Positions 22,908 through 29,023 of a stretch of DNA of 64,000 nucleotides are shown here, in pieces. The notes below the pieces were generated by a model that saw only the letters and a program-made list of their open reading frames with translations, had not been told where the DNA came from and did not search any database. Position numbers and translations under genes: made by a program. The stretch comes from a virus: positions 1-64,000 of IMG/VR virus record IMGVR_UViG_3300044730_000222. One strand, given 5' to 3'. The stretch's first letter is position 1. The number at the start of each line of letters is the position of its first letter.

Positions 22908-23330
22908 ATGGCTAGAAATGGCAAAAGTATAAATGTCAAGATTGCTACAACTAAAGTAATCAAGGCACTTGAAACTAAATTGGCTCAACTCCAAAAGGAT
23001 AAGGCTAATCAGAAAGTAAATGAGGAAAAGTTGCTGAAGGCACAAGAGAAGTATAATAAGGAAGTTGCTAAGTTAGCACTTGCTCAAATCTCTAAGGCAA
23101 CAGACTTATCTGCTAATGTTCGCTGGAACGGCGAAGTAAATGTTGATTTCAATTTACCAAAAGGTTCTATTGAATTACCTGAAATGCCTGAGAAAGATTT
23201 TGAGTCTTTCAATGATTGGCAATACAAGGAAATGGTAGATGAAATTGAAAACGCTATCCGTATCCTAAAGATGACAGATGAGGAAGTAGTTTCTACTTCT
23301 ACTTACAACACTATCGCAAGATACTTGTAA
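22908..23330 (+). CDS. Coiled-coil early protein (140 aa)
   Basis: Residues about 15-65 form a Lys/Glu-rich coiled coil (KALETKLAQLQKDK...), followed by a beta segment (NVRWNGEVNVDFNLPKG) and a C-terminal helix. Similar proteins, all of unknown function, occur in actinophage early regions. It has its own promoter and an AGAAAGGA site. Confidence 0.6.
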   Translation: MARNGKSINVKIATTKVIKALETKLAQLQKDKANQKVNEEKLLKAQEKYNKEVAKLALAQISKATDLSANVRWNGEVNVDFNLPKGSIELPEMPEKDFESFNDWQYKEMVDEIENAIRILKMTDEEVVSTSTYNTIARYL

Positions 23331-23349
23331 TTCTATGGGGGAAGGGTAT

Positions 23350-23378
23350 TTGACTTCCCCCCTAAAAAATGTTAAACT
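23350..23378 (+). promoter_or_regulatory. Promoter for the 23404 gene
   Basis: TTGACT, 17 nt, TAAACT, then AGAAAGGA and the ATG at 23404. Confidence 0.68.
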
Positions 23379-23403
23379 TGATTATCACAGAAAGGATAAA
23401 CAA

Positions 23404-23571
23404 ATGACCCTTGGAGGCTATACTTACAGAGTAGGCGATTTATTCACTACTTCCAAAACAGGTATTACAGGTCGCATTGAAAAGTTTGTGCCACAAACTA
23501 GAAATGTCACTAAGGTAATGCTACGCTTAGCAAATAACCAAACAAGATTTGCTATGGTAAAAACTTACTAA
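23404..23571 (+). CDS. Small beta-barrel-like protein, paralogue of 22640 gene
   Basis: A 55-aa protein from the ATG at 23404; frames extending upstream to 23335 would include the promoter. It shares Y-R-V-G-D, ITG-I and the basic end with the 22640 product. A strong 10-bp-stem hairpin follows the stop. Confidence 0.62.
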   Translation: MTLGGYTYRVGDLFTTSKTGITGRIEKFVPQTRNVTKVMLRLANNQTRFAMVKTY

Positions 23572-23576
23572 TAGAA

Positions 23577-23628
23577 TTGTGGCGGGTTTGAACTGTGTAA
23601 TCATCTAGATTCCCGCCACAACTTTTCT
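23577..23628 (+). terminator. Terminator hairpin
   Basis: TTGTGGCGGG (23577-23586) pairs perfectly with CCCGCCACAA (23612-23621) across a 25-nt loop and is followed by CTTTTCTCT. It lies right after the stop of 23404-23571. Confidence 0.7.
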
Positions 23629-23678
23629 CTCCTGCGTTCATGGCAGATCTATCTGCGAAAGTCCCCTGGAGAGATTGT

Positions 23679-23706
23679 CCTGAGTATGACAATAAACTGC
23701 TCTTTA
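23679..23706 (+). terminator. TGAGYA/TGCTC element, copy 2
   Basis: CCTGAGTATGACAATAAACTGCTC followed by TTTAAAA. The loop sequence TAAACTGCTC is shared with the copies at 25783 and 30326. Confidence 0.45.
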
Positions 23707-23734
23707 AAAATACCGCAAAAAATCGGGAGGCCCC

Positions 23735-23750
23735 TGTGATTATTCTCACA
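23735..23750. promoter_or_regulatory. CRP/GlxR-like palindrome 6
   Basis: TGTGA-TTATTC-TCACA, 36 bp upstream of the promoter at 23787. Confidence 0.65.
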
Positions 23751-23786
23751 TGGCTGCGACACGCCGATATTTATTTACGAAGGAAT

Positions 23787-23815
23787 TTGTATTTTTCCCA
23801 TATTTCTGCTAAACT
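23787..23815 (+). promoter_or_regulatory. TTACGAAGG-linked promoter
   Basis: TTGTAT, 17 nt, TAAACT, with TTACGAAGG just before the -35. It shares TTTTTCCCA and TTTCTGCTAAA wording with the promoter at 25954. Confidence 0.62.
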
Positions 23816-23845
23816 TAATAGATAACCAACAGAAAGGAACGCCCC

Positions 23846-24127
23846 ATGATAGCAACCGCTATTAAATTACAAGAAGCATCAAGAGATGCAGTTCATGATG
23901 ACATGATAATGGAAATTGTCAAACACATTGTCAGTATTAGAGATGTAGTAGATGAAGAAAGTTTTATCAAAGAGATGTATAACTATTCCGCTATGCTCTC
24001 TGCTATGACAACAACTCTAGTTACTCACGCATTATTGACAGAGGAACAAATAAATGATATGCTGGAAGCCATTAAAGAAATGGATACAGTAGGAGAGGAA
24101 CTCTTAAATGAATACAGAAACAACTAA
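23846..24127 (+). CDS. Acidic helical early protein (93 aa)
   Basis: A 93-aa, probably all-helical acidic protein (EIVKHIVSIRDVVDEESF...) with an AGAAAGGA site. Its 3' end overlaps the next gene by 20 nt. No domain is recognised. Confidence 0.57.
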   Translation: MIATAIKLQEASRDAVHDDMIMEIVKHIVSIRDVVDEESFIKEMYNYSAMLSAMTTTLVTHALLTEEQINDMLEAIKEMDTVGEELLNEYRNN

Positions 24128-24572
24128 TGAAATAGTAGTGCCAGCACACTACAACCCTAATCAAATCGTAACCTATAAGATTATTGATTCTGAAGCACAC
24201 CAAGCAGACTATGCGAATTGGTATCCCACAGTAAAGGTTAGCGACCTTGAATATGAATTACACCAACACCGCAGAGAAAGACGGGAACTTAATAGATATA
24301 CTCAGCATGTAGGTATGTTAGAAAGTCGCCTACCTGATTACCTTGATATGGATTCAGAGGAAATCGTTGCTGATATTTGTAGTATCTTTGGATTTAATCC
24401 TACTAAGGAAATTCAATTTGAGGCTACCGCCACAATTACAGGAACAATATCAGTTCCGTTAGATGAAGTTGCTAACTTTGATGTTAGTGATATTGACTTA
24501 AATGTTTATGCTGAACTAAGTTCATATGACGGAGAAGCAGATGTTGAGATAGATAATATCTATAAAGTGTGA
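24108..24572 (+). CDS. Early protein, unknown function (154 aa)
   Basis: It overlaps the previous gene by 20 nt. The N-terminal half is helical and charged (HQHRRERRELNRYTQHVG); the C-terminal half is an acidic beta-like repeat (ATATITGTISVP, DIDLNVYAEL). It is similar in layout to actinophage proteins of unknown role. A compound hairpin follows the stop. Confidence 0.58.
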   Translation: MNTETTNEIVVPAHYNPNQIVTYKIIDSEAHQADYANWYPTVKVSDLEYELHQHRRERRELNRYTQHVGMLESRLPDYLDMDSEEIVADICSIFGFNPTKEIQFEATATITGTISVPLDEVANFDVSDIDLNVYAELSSYDGEADVEIDNIYKV

Positions 24573-24594
24573 TAGTGGGGCTATCCAAGATCCT

Positions 24595-24647
24595 GGGCAT
24601 GATTTAAAACTGCCCCTCGCAAAATTGCGGACCTCCCGCAAATTTTT
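24595..24647 (+). terminator. Double hairpin terminator with GGACCTCC loop
   Basis: GGGCA (24595-24599) pairs with TGCCC (24611-24615); then TTGCGG (24625-24630) pairs with CCGCAA (24636-24641) around ACCTC, followed by TTTTTTATTTTG. The second is a good intrinsic terminator. Confidence 0.7.
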
Positions 24648-24693
24648 TATTTTGTCAAATTTACGGCGTGTCGGGACAAATGATTAACAGGAC

Positions 24694-24722
24694 TTGCTTT
24701 TATTAATCTTATATGTTAAACT
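24694..24722 (+). promoter_or_regulatory. Promoter of the DUF932 gene
   Basis: TTGCTT, 17 nt, TAAACT. A GGCGTGTC element lies about 30 nt upstream. Confidence 0.62.
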
Positions 24723-24753
24723 TGAGATTCATAACTAATGAAAGGAAATAAAA

Positions 24754-25770
24754 ATGGCTCATGAATTAGAAACGCAAAATGGCGTTGCTTCTTTTGCTTC
24801 TTTTAGAGAACCTGCTTGGCACGGCTTAGGCACAGTTTTCACAGAAGAAAAAACAACAAGCGAAATGCTTGCTGCTGCTAATCTAAATAATTGGAATGTT
24901 AGATTGGTTGATGTTGAGATTCCAAACACTCTTACCTCAGACAAGAATTATTCTTATGTCGTAAGGACTAACCCTACTGAGAATAATCAGACAGATATTC
25001 TTGGTGTTGTAGGTGAGCGTTATCATGTTTTACAGAATGAAGATTTATTTTCATTCGGTGATAATATCCTAGATGGCGGTGGGCGTTGGGAAACTGCTGG
25101 CTCAATTCGTGGTGGGCGTGTAGTATTCGGCTCTCTTGCTCTTGAGCGTGAAACAGTATTAGACCCTAATGGTGTTGCGGATAAAGTAAAGACTTATTTA
25201 CTTATCAACACAAGCCACGATGGCTCAATTGCTATTCAAGCGTCAATAACACCCGTTCGTGTTGTATGCGCTAACACTCTCAATCTTGCTCTTGGTTCTA
25301 AGCGTGGCAAAAATGCTATCAAGCAATCATTCAAGATTCGTCATACACAGACCGCTAATGGCAAGGTTGCTATTGCTCGTGAGGCTCTTGGTCTTGCTAA
25401 TAAGTATATGGACGCTTTTGATATTATGGCTAAGGCTATGATTGAAAAAGAAATTACAGCGCAACAGTTCAATGATATTGTTCTCGCTGCTTATCCTAAG
25501 CCTGAGAAAGACGCTAAGGGCGCAATCAAAAAGTGGGAAAATAAAATTGATGTTATCAATGATATTTACACAGGGCAATTTAATGGAATGATTGCTAACA
25601 CCGCTTGGGGCGCTTTCAATGCTCTAACTGAACGCCTTGATTGGCACAGAAATGCTCGTGGTGGTTCTAACGAATCCCTACTCGCTGCTGCTAGTGGTTT
25701 TGACGCAACAATTACCGCAGAAAAAAATCGTCTGCTAAGTGTTGTAAAAAATACTTTAGAATTAGTTTAA
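24754..25770 (+). CDS. DUF932 / phage-plasmid-like protein (TIGR03299 type)
   Basis: A 338-aa protein with the MAHELE...F...PAWHGLG start, the V-V-G-x-R-Y-x-x-x-Q-N-x-x-x-F core (about 85-100) and S-I-T-P-V-R-V-V-C-A-N-T-L (about 165). These are hallmarks of the DUF932 family found in phages and plasmids, with no settled function. It is the longest early gene, with its own promoter and AAAGGA site. A role in plasmid or phage DNA maintenance is often supposed but unproven. Confidence 0.85.
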   Translation: MAHELETQNGVASFASFREPAWHGLGTVFTEEKTTSEMLAAANLNNWNVRLVDVEIPNTLTSDKNYSYVVRTNPTENNQTDILGVVGERYHVLQNEDLFSFGDNILDGGGRWETAGSIRGGRVVFGSLALERETVLDPNGVADKVKTYLLINTSHDGSIAIQASITPVRVVCANTLNLALGSKRGKNAIKQSFKIRHTQTANGKVAIAREALGLANKYMDAFDIMAKAMIEKEITAQQFNDIVLAAYPKPEKDAKGAIKKWENKIDVINDIYTGQFNGMIANTAWGAFNALTERLDWHRNARGGSNESLLAAASGFDATITAEKNRLLSVVKNTLELV

Positions 25771-25782
25771 TCTAATTCAACT

Positions 25783-25819
25783 CCTGAGTAAGAGTATAAA
25801 CTGCTCAATTTTTTTTTGT
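25783..25819 (+). terminator. TGAGYA/TGCTCA terminator, copy 3
   Basis: CCTGAGTAAGAGTATAAACTGCTCA is followed by ATTTTTTTTTG, shortly after the DUF932 stop. The T run makes this a convincing terminator. Confidence 0.65.
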
Positions 25820-25866
25820 AAAAAAATCCCGTGATCATAAATTAAAATTTGCAATTAAAAAAATGC

Positions 25867-25889
25867 GGACCTCCTTATAGGGAGGCCCC
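25867..25889. terminator. GGACCTCC-TTATA-GGGAGG hairpin
   Basis: CCTCC pairs with GGAGG around a TTATA loop, with further pairing outside. The near-identical element CCTCC-GTATA-GGGAGG is at 29036-29061. Confidence 0.55.
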
Positions 25890-25905
25890 TGTGACCTACA
25901 TCACA
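25890..25905. promoter_or_regulatory. CRP/GlxR-like palindrome 7
   Basis: TGTGA-CCTACA-TCACA (central TA), 48 bp upstream of the promoter at 25954. Confidence 0.65.
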
Positions 25906-25953
25906 AAATGAAAAATAGTATAACATTTCTTAAAATTTTCTATTACGAAGGAT

Positions 25954-25982
25954 TTGATTTTTCCCCAGTTTTTTGCTAAAAT
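25954..25982 (+). promoter_or_regulatory. TTACGAAGG-linked leaderless promoter
   Basis: TTGATT, 17 nt, TAAAAT, then 6 nt to the ATG at 25989. TTACGAAGGA lies immediately upstream of the -35. Confidence 0.65.
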
Positions 25983-25988
25983 TTATCT

Positions 25989-26207
25989 ATGACCCTAAAT
26001 GTAGAAATATATGAAATGGAATATTCTGTATCCCCTGGTGGAGTTGACTGCTGGGAAATGACTATTGGGAATAAATGCTATTCAGGTTTTAAAACTGCTG
26101 GACATGCATTGGACCACTTGCTAATTATGCACCCTTCTGATACCCTTGACTTATCAGTAACTTCACTTAATGTTTATTATAAAGAACTAGAAAGGATCCA
26201 ATGTTAG
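25989..26207 (+). CDS. Small protein, unknown function (72 aa)
   Basis: The ATG is 6 nt from a TAAAAT box, so it is likely leaderless. The 72-aa sequence (MEYSVSPGGVDCWEMTIGNKCYSGF) resembles short actinophage proteins, with a likely alpha/beta fold. The next gene starts inside its last codons. Confidence 0.57.
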   Translation: MTLNVEIYEMEYSVSPGGVDCWEMTIGNKCYSGFKTAGHALDHLLIMHPSDTLDLSVTSLNVYYKELERIQC

Positions 26208-26362
26208 GATATACAGAAGAACAAATAAACAAAATGATGACTACTCTTAACTATACTATTCATCATCATATGACTGGTGTATTTGCAGATGAGGATAGAG
26301 CAGTGCTAAAAGATCTAGAGGACTTCTTAGAGGGATTAATTGCAGAAGGGCATGTGAGGTAA
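26201..26362 (+). CDS. Small helical protein (53 aa)
   Basis: AGAAAGGA lies before the ATG at 26201; the gene overlaps the previous stop by 7 nt. It starts MLGYTEEQINKMM and ends GLIAEGHVR, resembling short acidic helical phage proteins. The TAA stop lies within a TGTGA-N6-TCACA site. Confidence 0.57.
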   Translation: MLGYTEEQINKMMTTLNYTIHHHMTGVFADEDRAVLKDLEDFLEGLIAEGHVR

Positions 26363-26368
26363 ATCACA
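26353..26368. promoter_or_regulatory. CRP/GlxR-like palindrome 8
   Basis: TGTGA-GGTAAA-TCACA (central TA). It overlaps the stop of 26201-26362 and abuts a CATTACGAAG element and a TTGACA promoter (26379). Confidence 0.65.
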
Positions 26369-26378
26369 TTACGAAGAC

Positions 26379-26407
26379 TTGACAAAGTCCCACATTTTTG
26401 AGAAAAT
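26379..26407 (+). promoter_or_regulatory. TTGACA promoter with weak -10
   Basis: TTGACA, 17 nt, GAAAAT, downstream of CATTACGAAG and upstream of AGAAAGGA. Confidence 0.5.
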
Positions 26408-26434
26408 TGGATTAAGAACAGAAAGGAAAAAATC

Positions 26435-26539
26435 GTGGAACACCAACACTACTGGGACACACCCAACACGACACAACTAGACCTAGTCGCACAATGCGCC
26501 TGCGGTGAAGAACTATTGAGGGAGACGGATAATGCCTAA
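26435..26539 (+). CDS. Tiny HYWDTP/CACGE zinc-like peptide (34 aa)
   Basis: A GTG start with AGAAAGGA upstream. The peptide EHQHYWDTP...C-A-C-G-E-E-L is closely matched by the last 30 residues of the 27725-28021 product (EHEHYWDTP...C-A-C-G-E-Q-L). That conservation is good evidence that this short frame is real. His and Cys residues could bind zinc. It overlaps the next gene by 8 nt. Confidence 0.6.
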   Translation: MEHQHYWDTPNTTQLDLVAQCACGEELLRETDNA

Positions 26540-27254
26540 CTGGTGTTATAACACTCTTTCTATAGAAGGTAAGCCTGAACTCATTGCGGATGTTAAGCGT
26601 ATGCTTAATAGACCATTTAAGAAATCTCATGATTCATGGAACATGGCTACAGGACAAATGGAAGTATCAGAAACCGCATACTCTAATCCTGTTTTTGCTT
26701 TTCATAATATATATAATCATATTCAGGACGGTGTCTCTGATGAGGAGTATCTAAAGCAACCTGACCATAGCCTACCATTAGAAGAATCTCTTATGTTCAA
26801 AGGCAACCATTGGTATGACTGGAATGTAAGAAACTGGGGAACCAAATGGGATGTAGCAATTAGACATGGTGAGGAGTATCCTGAGACTGAGTTAATGGAA
26901 GAAGATGAGACTTCTCTTTCATACCGTTTTAATACCGCTTGGTCTCCACCAGTGCCTGCTATTATCAAACTATCTGAACAGTATCCTGACTTAGATTTTA
27001 ATCTATACTATCAAGAAGAAACTGGTTGGGGTGGAGAAACAGAATTCAAAAATGGTTTTATTACTAATAGTGAAGAGTATGAGACTAAGTGTATGGATTG
27101 TGATTCATTAGATACCCTTGAATATTGTGACAATGATTGTGGTCAGATTTGTTCAGAGTGTAACTATATGGGCGAAGCAGACCTTGACCAAGTTGCGGAA
27201 TGTGAAGACCACAAGATATACTTAGACAACGTTCCTGAATACAGAAAGGTATGA
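26532..27254 (+). CDS. Api92-like ferredoxin-fold protein with Cys-rich tail
   Basis: A 240-aa protein starting M-P-N-W-C-Y-N-T-L-S-I-E-G, the signature of the Api92/YubB-like ferredoxin-fold family (DUF1281-related). W-x-x-x-N-W-G-T-K-W-D and F-x-T-A-W-S-P-P-V-P follow in the expected order. Residues about 188-215 add a Cys-rich module (CMDC...CDNDC...CSEC), an extension not typical of the core family. The function is unknown. Confidence 0.75.
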   Translation: MPNWCYNTLSIEGKPELIADVKRMLNRPFKKSHDSWNMATGQMEVSETAYSNPVFAFHNIYNHIQDGVSDEEYLKQPDHSLPLEESLMFKGNHWYDWNVRNWGTKWDVAIRHGEEYPETELMEEDETSLSYRFNTAWSPPVPAIIKLSEQYPDLDFNLYYQEETGWGGETEFKNGFITNSEEYETKCMDCDSLDTLEYCDNDCGQICSECNYMGEADLDQVAECEDHKIYLDNVPEYRKV

Positions 27255-27255
27255 A

Positions 27256-27474
27256 ATGGAATCAGAATACATCAATAGAAAAGTTAAACTAATAGAATAT
27301 ACCAAACTACATGTTATTAGTTTAGAACAGGATTTGGAACAAATATCTATTGAAATGGAAGCATTAGATATGAACTCTAAAGATTGGGATGAGTTAGATT
27401 TTGAATATAATCATATGGGAGGACAGATTCTTTCTGCCCGTCATCTTTTACAAGTTATGGAGGAAATGCTCTAA
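27256..27474 (+). CDS. Small coiled-coil protein (72 aa)
   Basis: Acidic, fully helical by composition (LEQDLEQISIEMEALD). It starts one base after the previous stop, and its last base is shared with the next start (TAATG). It is probably part of the same early polycistron; the function is unknown. Confidence 0.55.
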   Translation: MESEYINRKVKLIEYTKLHVISLEQDLEQISIEMEALDMNSKDWDELDFEYNHMGGQILSARHLLQVMEEML

Positions 27475-27728
27475 TGGAAGAATATCTGCAGAAACAGGTA
27501 GACATGGGTAGTTCTGGTTTAGATATCATGCATGGGCACCTCAAAGTTCTAATGCTAGAGGCTGAACAAGAACTGGCGGAGGCACAAGCAATCGAAGATG
27601 AATCAGAAGAGGCTATGGATTCTATGGAGCGTAAGTATTGGGAAGGCCAATTAGACGCACTTGCTAATCTATATAGTTTGACATATGACTTGTCATTTGC
27701 CATTGCAGCCAAGGAGGCAGCAAAATGA
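27474..27728 (+). CDS. Acidic helical protein (84 aa)
   Basis: Coupled to the previous gene by TAATG and to the next by ATGA overlap. The sequence is Glu/Ala-rich helical (EAEQELAEAQAIEDE). No domain is recognised. Confidence 0.55.
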   Translation: MEEYLQKQVDMGSSGLDIMHGHLKVLMLEAEQELAEAQAIEDESEEAMDSMERKYWEGQLDALANLYSLTYDLSFAIAAKEAAK

Positions 27729-28021
27729 AACTATATCAAATAGAACTAATTCATGAGGCTACAGGTGAGTACATGAATTTTGAATATACATCAGACGCAA
27801 AAAGCGATGACGCTGTCTGTTCTGAGATTCTGTCAGATCTATCTGTAGTTATTCTAAGTAAAGAGGATTTGACAGAGGAAGAGGAATTTGATACTATTAA
27901 AGCAAACCAACTACAGAAAGGTAGTGAAATGCAACACGAACATTATTGGGATACACCGTCAGACAAGTCACTCGTAGCAGAGTGTGCCTGTGGAGAACAA
28001 CTAGAAAGGGTTCAAGATTAA
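27725..28021 (+). CDS. Two-part protein: unknown N-terminal domain plus HYWDTP/CACGE module
   Basis: A 98-aa protein. Residues 1-67 form an alpha/beta unit; residues 69-98 (from the Met at 27929) match the free 34-aa peptide at 26435-26539. AGAAAGG precedes that internal ATG, so the C-terminal module may also be made separately. It therefore looks like a read-through fusion of two small genes, or a gene with a nested start. Confidence 0.6.
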   Translation: MKLYQIELIHEATGEYMNFEYTSDAKSDDAVCSEILSDLSVVILSKEDLTEEEEFDTIKANQLQKGSEMQHEHYWDTPSDKSLVAECACGEQLERVQD

Positions 28022-28383
28022 TGGGTGCCCGCTGTAACTTTGTATTTAAACAATCAGATAACTATGCTGTGGCTTTGTACAGTCACTGGGATGAAGACAA
28101 CATGTATGAACTACTTGCTGCAGCCCTAGACCATGCACGTCCACGTCTACAAATGGGAGACATTCCATATGCGACTCGTATGGCCATTAGTTATATTATT
28201 AAAGATTCTATTTTGGATGAGACTGGTTACGGTATTACTGCCATGGACCCGTCAGACCAAGGATTCTTAGACCATCCAATCACAATCGACCTAACAGATA
28301 TGACTGTGGGCAGTGGTGAGGATTGGCACACTATTGAAGATTTTATTAAATATCATTCAATACAACTGGTTAAACAATCTTAA
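28021..28383 (+). CDS. Conserved phage protein (MGARCNFVFK family)
   Basis: A 120-aa protein started at 28021, where ATG overlaps the previous stop (TAATG). The MGARCNF-F and ALYSHW motifs belong to a family seen in many actinophages, of unknown role. The middle includes a helix with R-M-A-I-S-Y-I-I and the end is acidic. Confidence 0.62.
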   Translation: MGARCNFVFKQSDNYAVALYSHWDEDNMYELLAAALDHARPRLQMGDIPYATRMAISYIIKDSILDETGYGITAMDPSDQGFLDHPITIDLTDMTVGSGEDWHTIEDFIKYHSIQLVKQS

Positions 28384-28384
28384 C

Positions 28385-28475
28385 TGAGGGCCTAGCGTGG
28401 TGAACTAGGCTGAATGCGTGGGGTGGGTCCCTCACGTGATATAAGGGTAGAGCGCAGGTGTGGGGCTTGCGCTCT
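28385..28475 (+). ncRNA. Candidate structured RNA element
   Basis: TGAGGG (28385-28390) pairs with CCCTCA (28429-28434) and encloses CCTAG/CTAGG (28391-28395 with 28405-28409). A second 8-bp stem AGAGCGCA/TGCGCTCT (28449-28456 with 28468-28475) follows. The 120 nt between two co-directional genes is GC-richer than its surroundings and has no frame. It may be a regulatory leader or processed RNA. Confidence 0.42.
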
Positions 28476-28505
28476 CCCAACATCTTTGATACAATGAGGA
28501 GGAAT

Positions 28506-28742
28506 ATGTCAAGATACTCAATCCGTAAGCCTGCGGTAACTAAAGAACAACAAGTAGCCAAGAAAGTCGCAAGGGCATTAACAGAAGATTTTAATAGCGA
28601 CTTAGAAGGAGTTGGCTACTCTATTAGTGCTGACCATGCGCCTATTATTTTTCACAGACTAGAAACAATGTATTTGGCTTCTAAAGATGAACATGATAGA
28701 ATTATGGGTAGAGAAGTAGAAACGGAAGGTTTTGGCAGATGA
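28506..28742 (+). CDS. Small helical protein (78 aa)
   Basis: Started at 28506 because AGGAGG lies just upstream, one of the few strong late-type ribosome sites in the early block; a frame from 28458 would overlap the RNA hairpin. The protein is basic then acidic, helical (TKEQQVAKKVARALTEDF). It overlaps the next gene by 4 nt. Confidence 0.56.
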   Translation: MSRYSIRKPAVTKEQQVAKKVARALTEDFNSDLEGVGYSISADHAPIIFHRLETMYLASKDEHDRIMGREVETEGFGR

Positions 28743-29023
28743 TAGAGTTTGCGAACAAATGCGGTATCCTAGGAGAAGTCTGGATTAATTATAAGGATGA
28801 TAAGCAATTCGGAGACTTTATAGAATACAATGATTTAGGACTGCCCCTGGCATACATGATAGCCGAGGGTCTAATAAAAGAAATAACTCCTCTAGGAGAA
28901 CAATACATAGATGAAACCTTTACTTTGTTTATTGCTGGTTTAGAAATAAATGAAAATGAAGTAGATGAAGAAATGAATTTAGCAGACTTATTAGACTATG
29001 TAGAAAAGAAAAAGAAGAAATAG
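28739..29023 (+). CDS. Small acidic protein with Lys tail (94 aa)
   Basis: Coupled to the previous gene by ATGA. The N-terminal half has mixed alpha/beta character; the end is Glu/Asp-rich and closes with a Lys run (EKKKKK). No domain is recognised. Confidence 0.55.
   Translation: MIEFANKCGILGEVWINYKDDKQFGDFIEYNDLGLPLAYMIAEGLIKEITPLGEQYIDETFTLFIAGLEINENEVDEEMNLADLLDYVEKKKKK

Noticed and set aside
23640-23825. + strand 61-aa frame
   Set aside because: It spans hairpins, a CRP-like palindrome and a promoter; there is no ribosome site.
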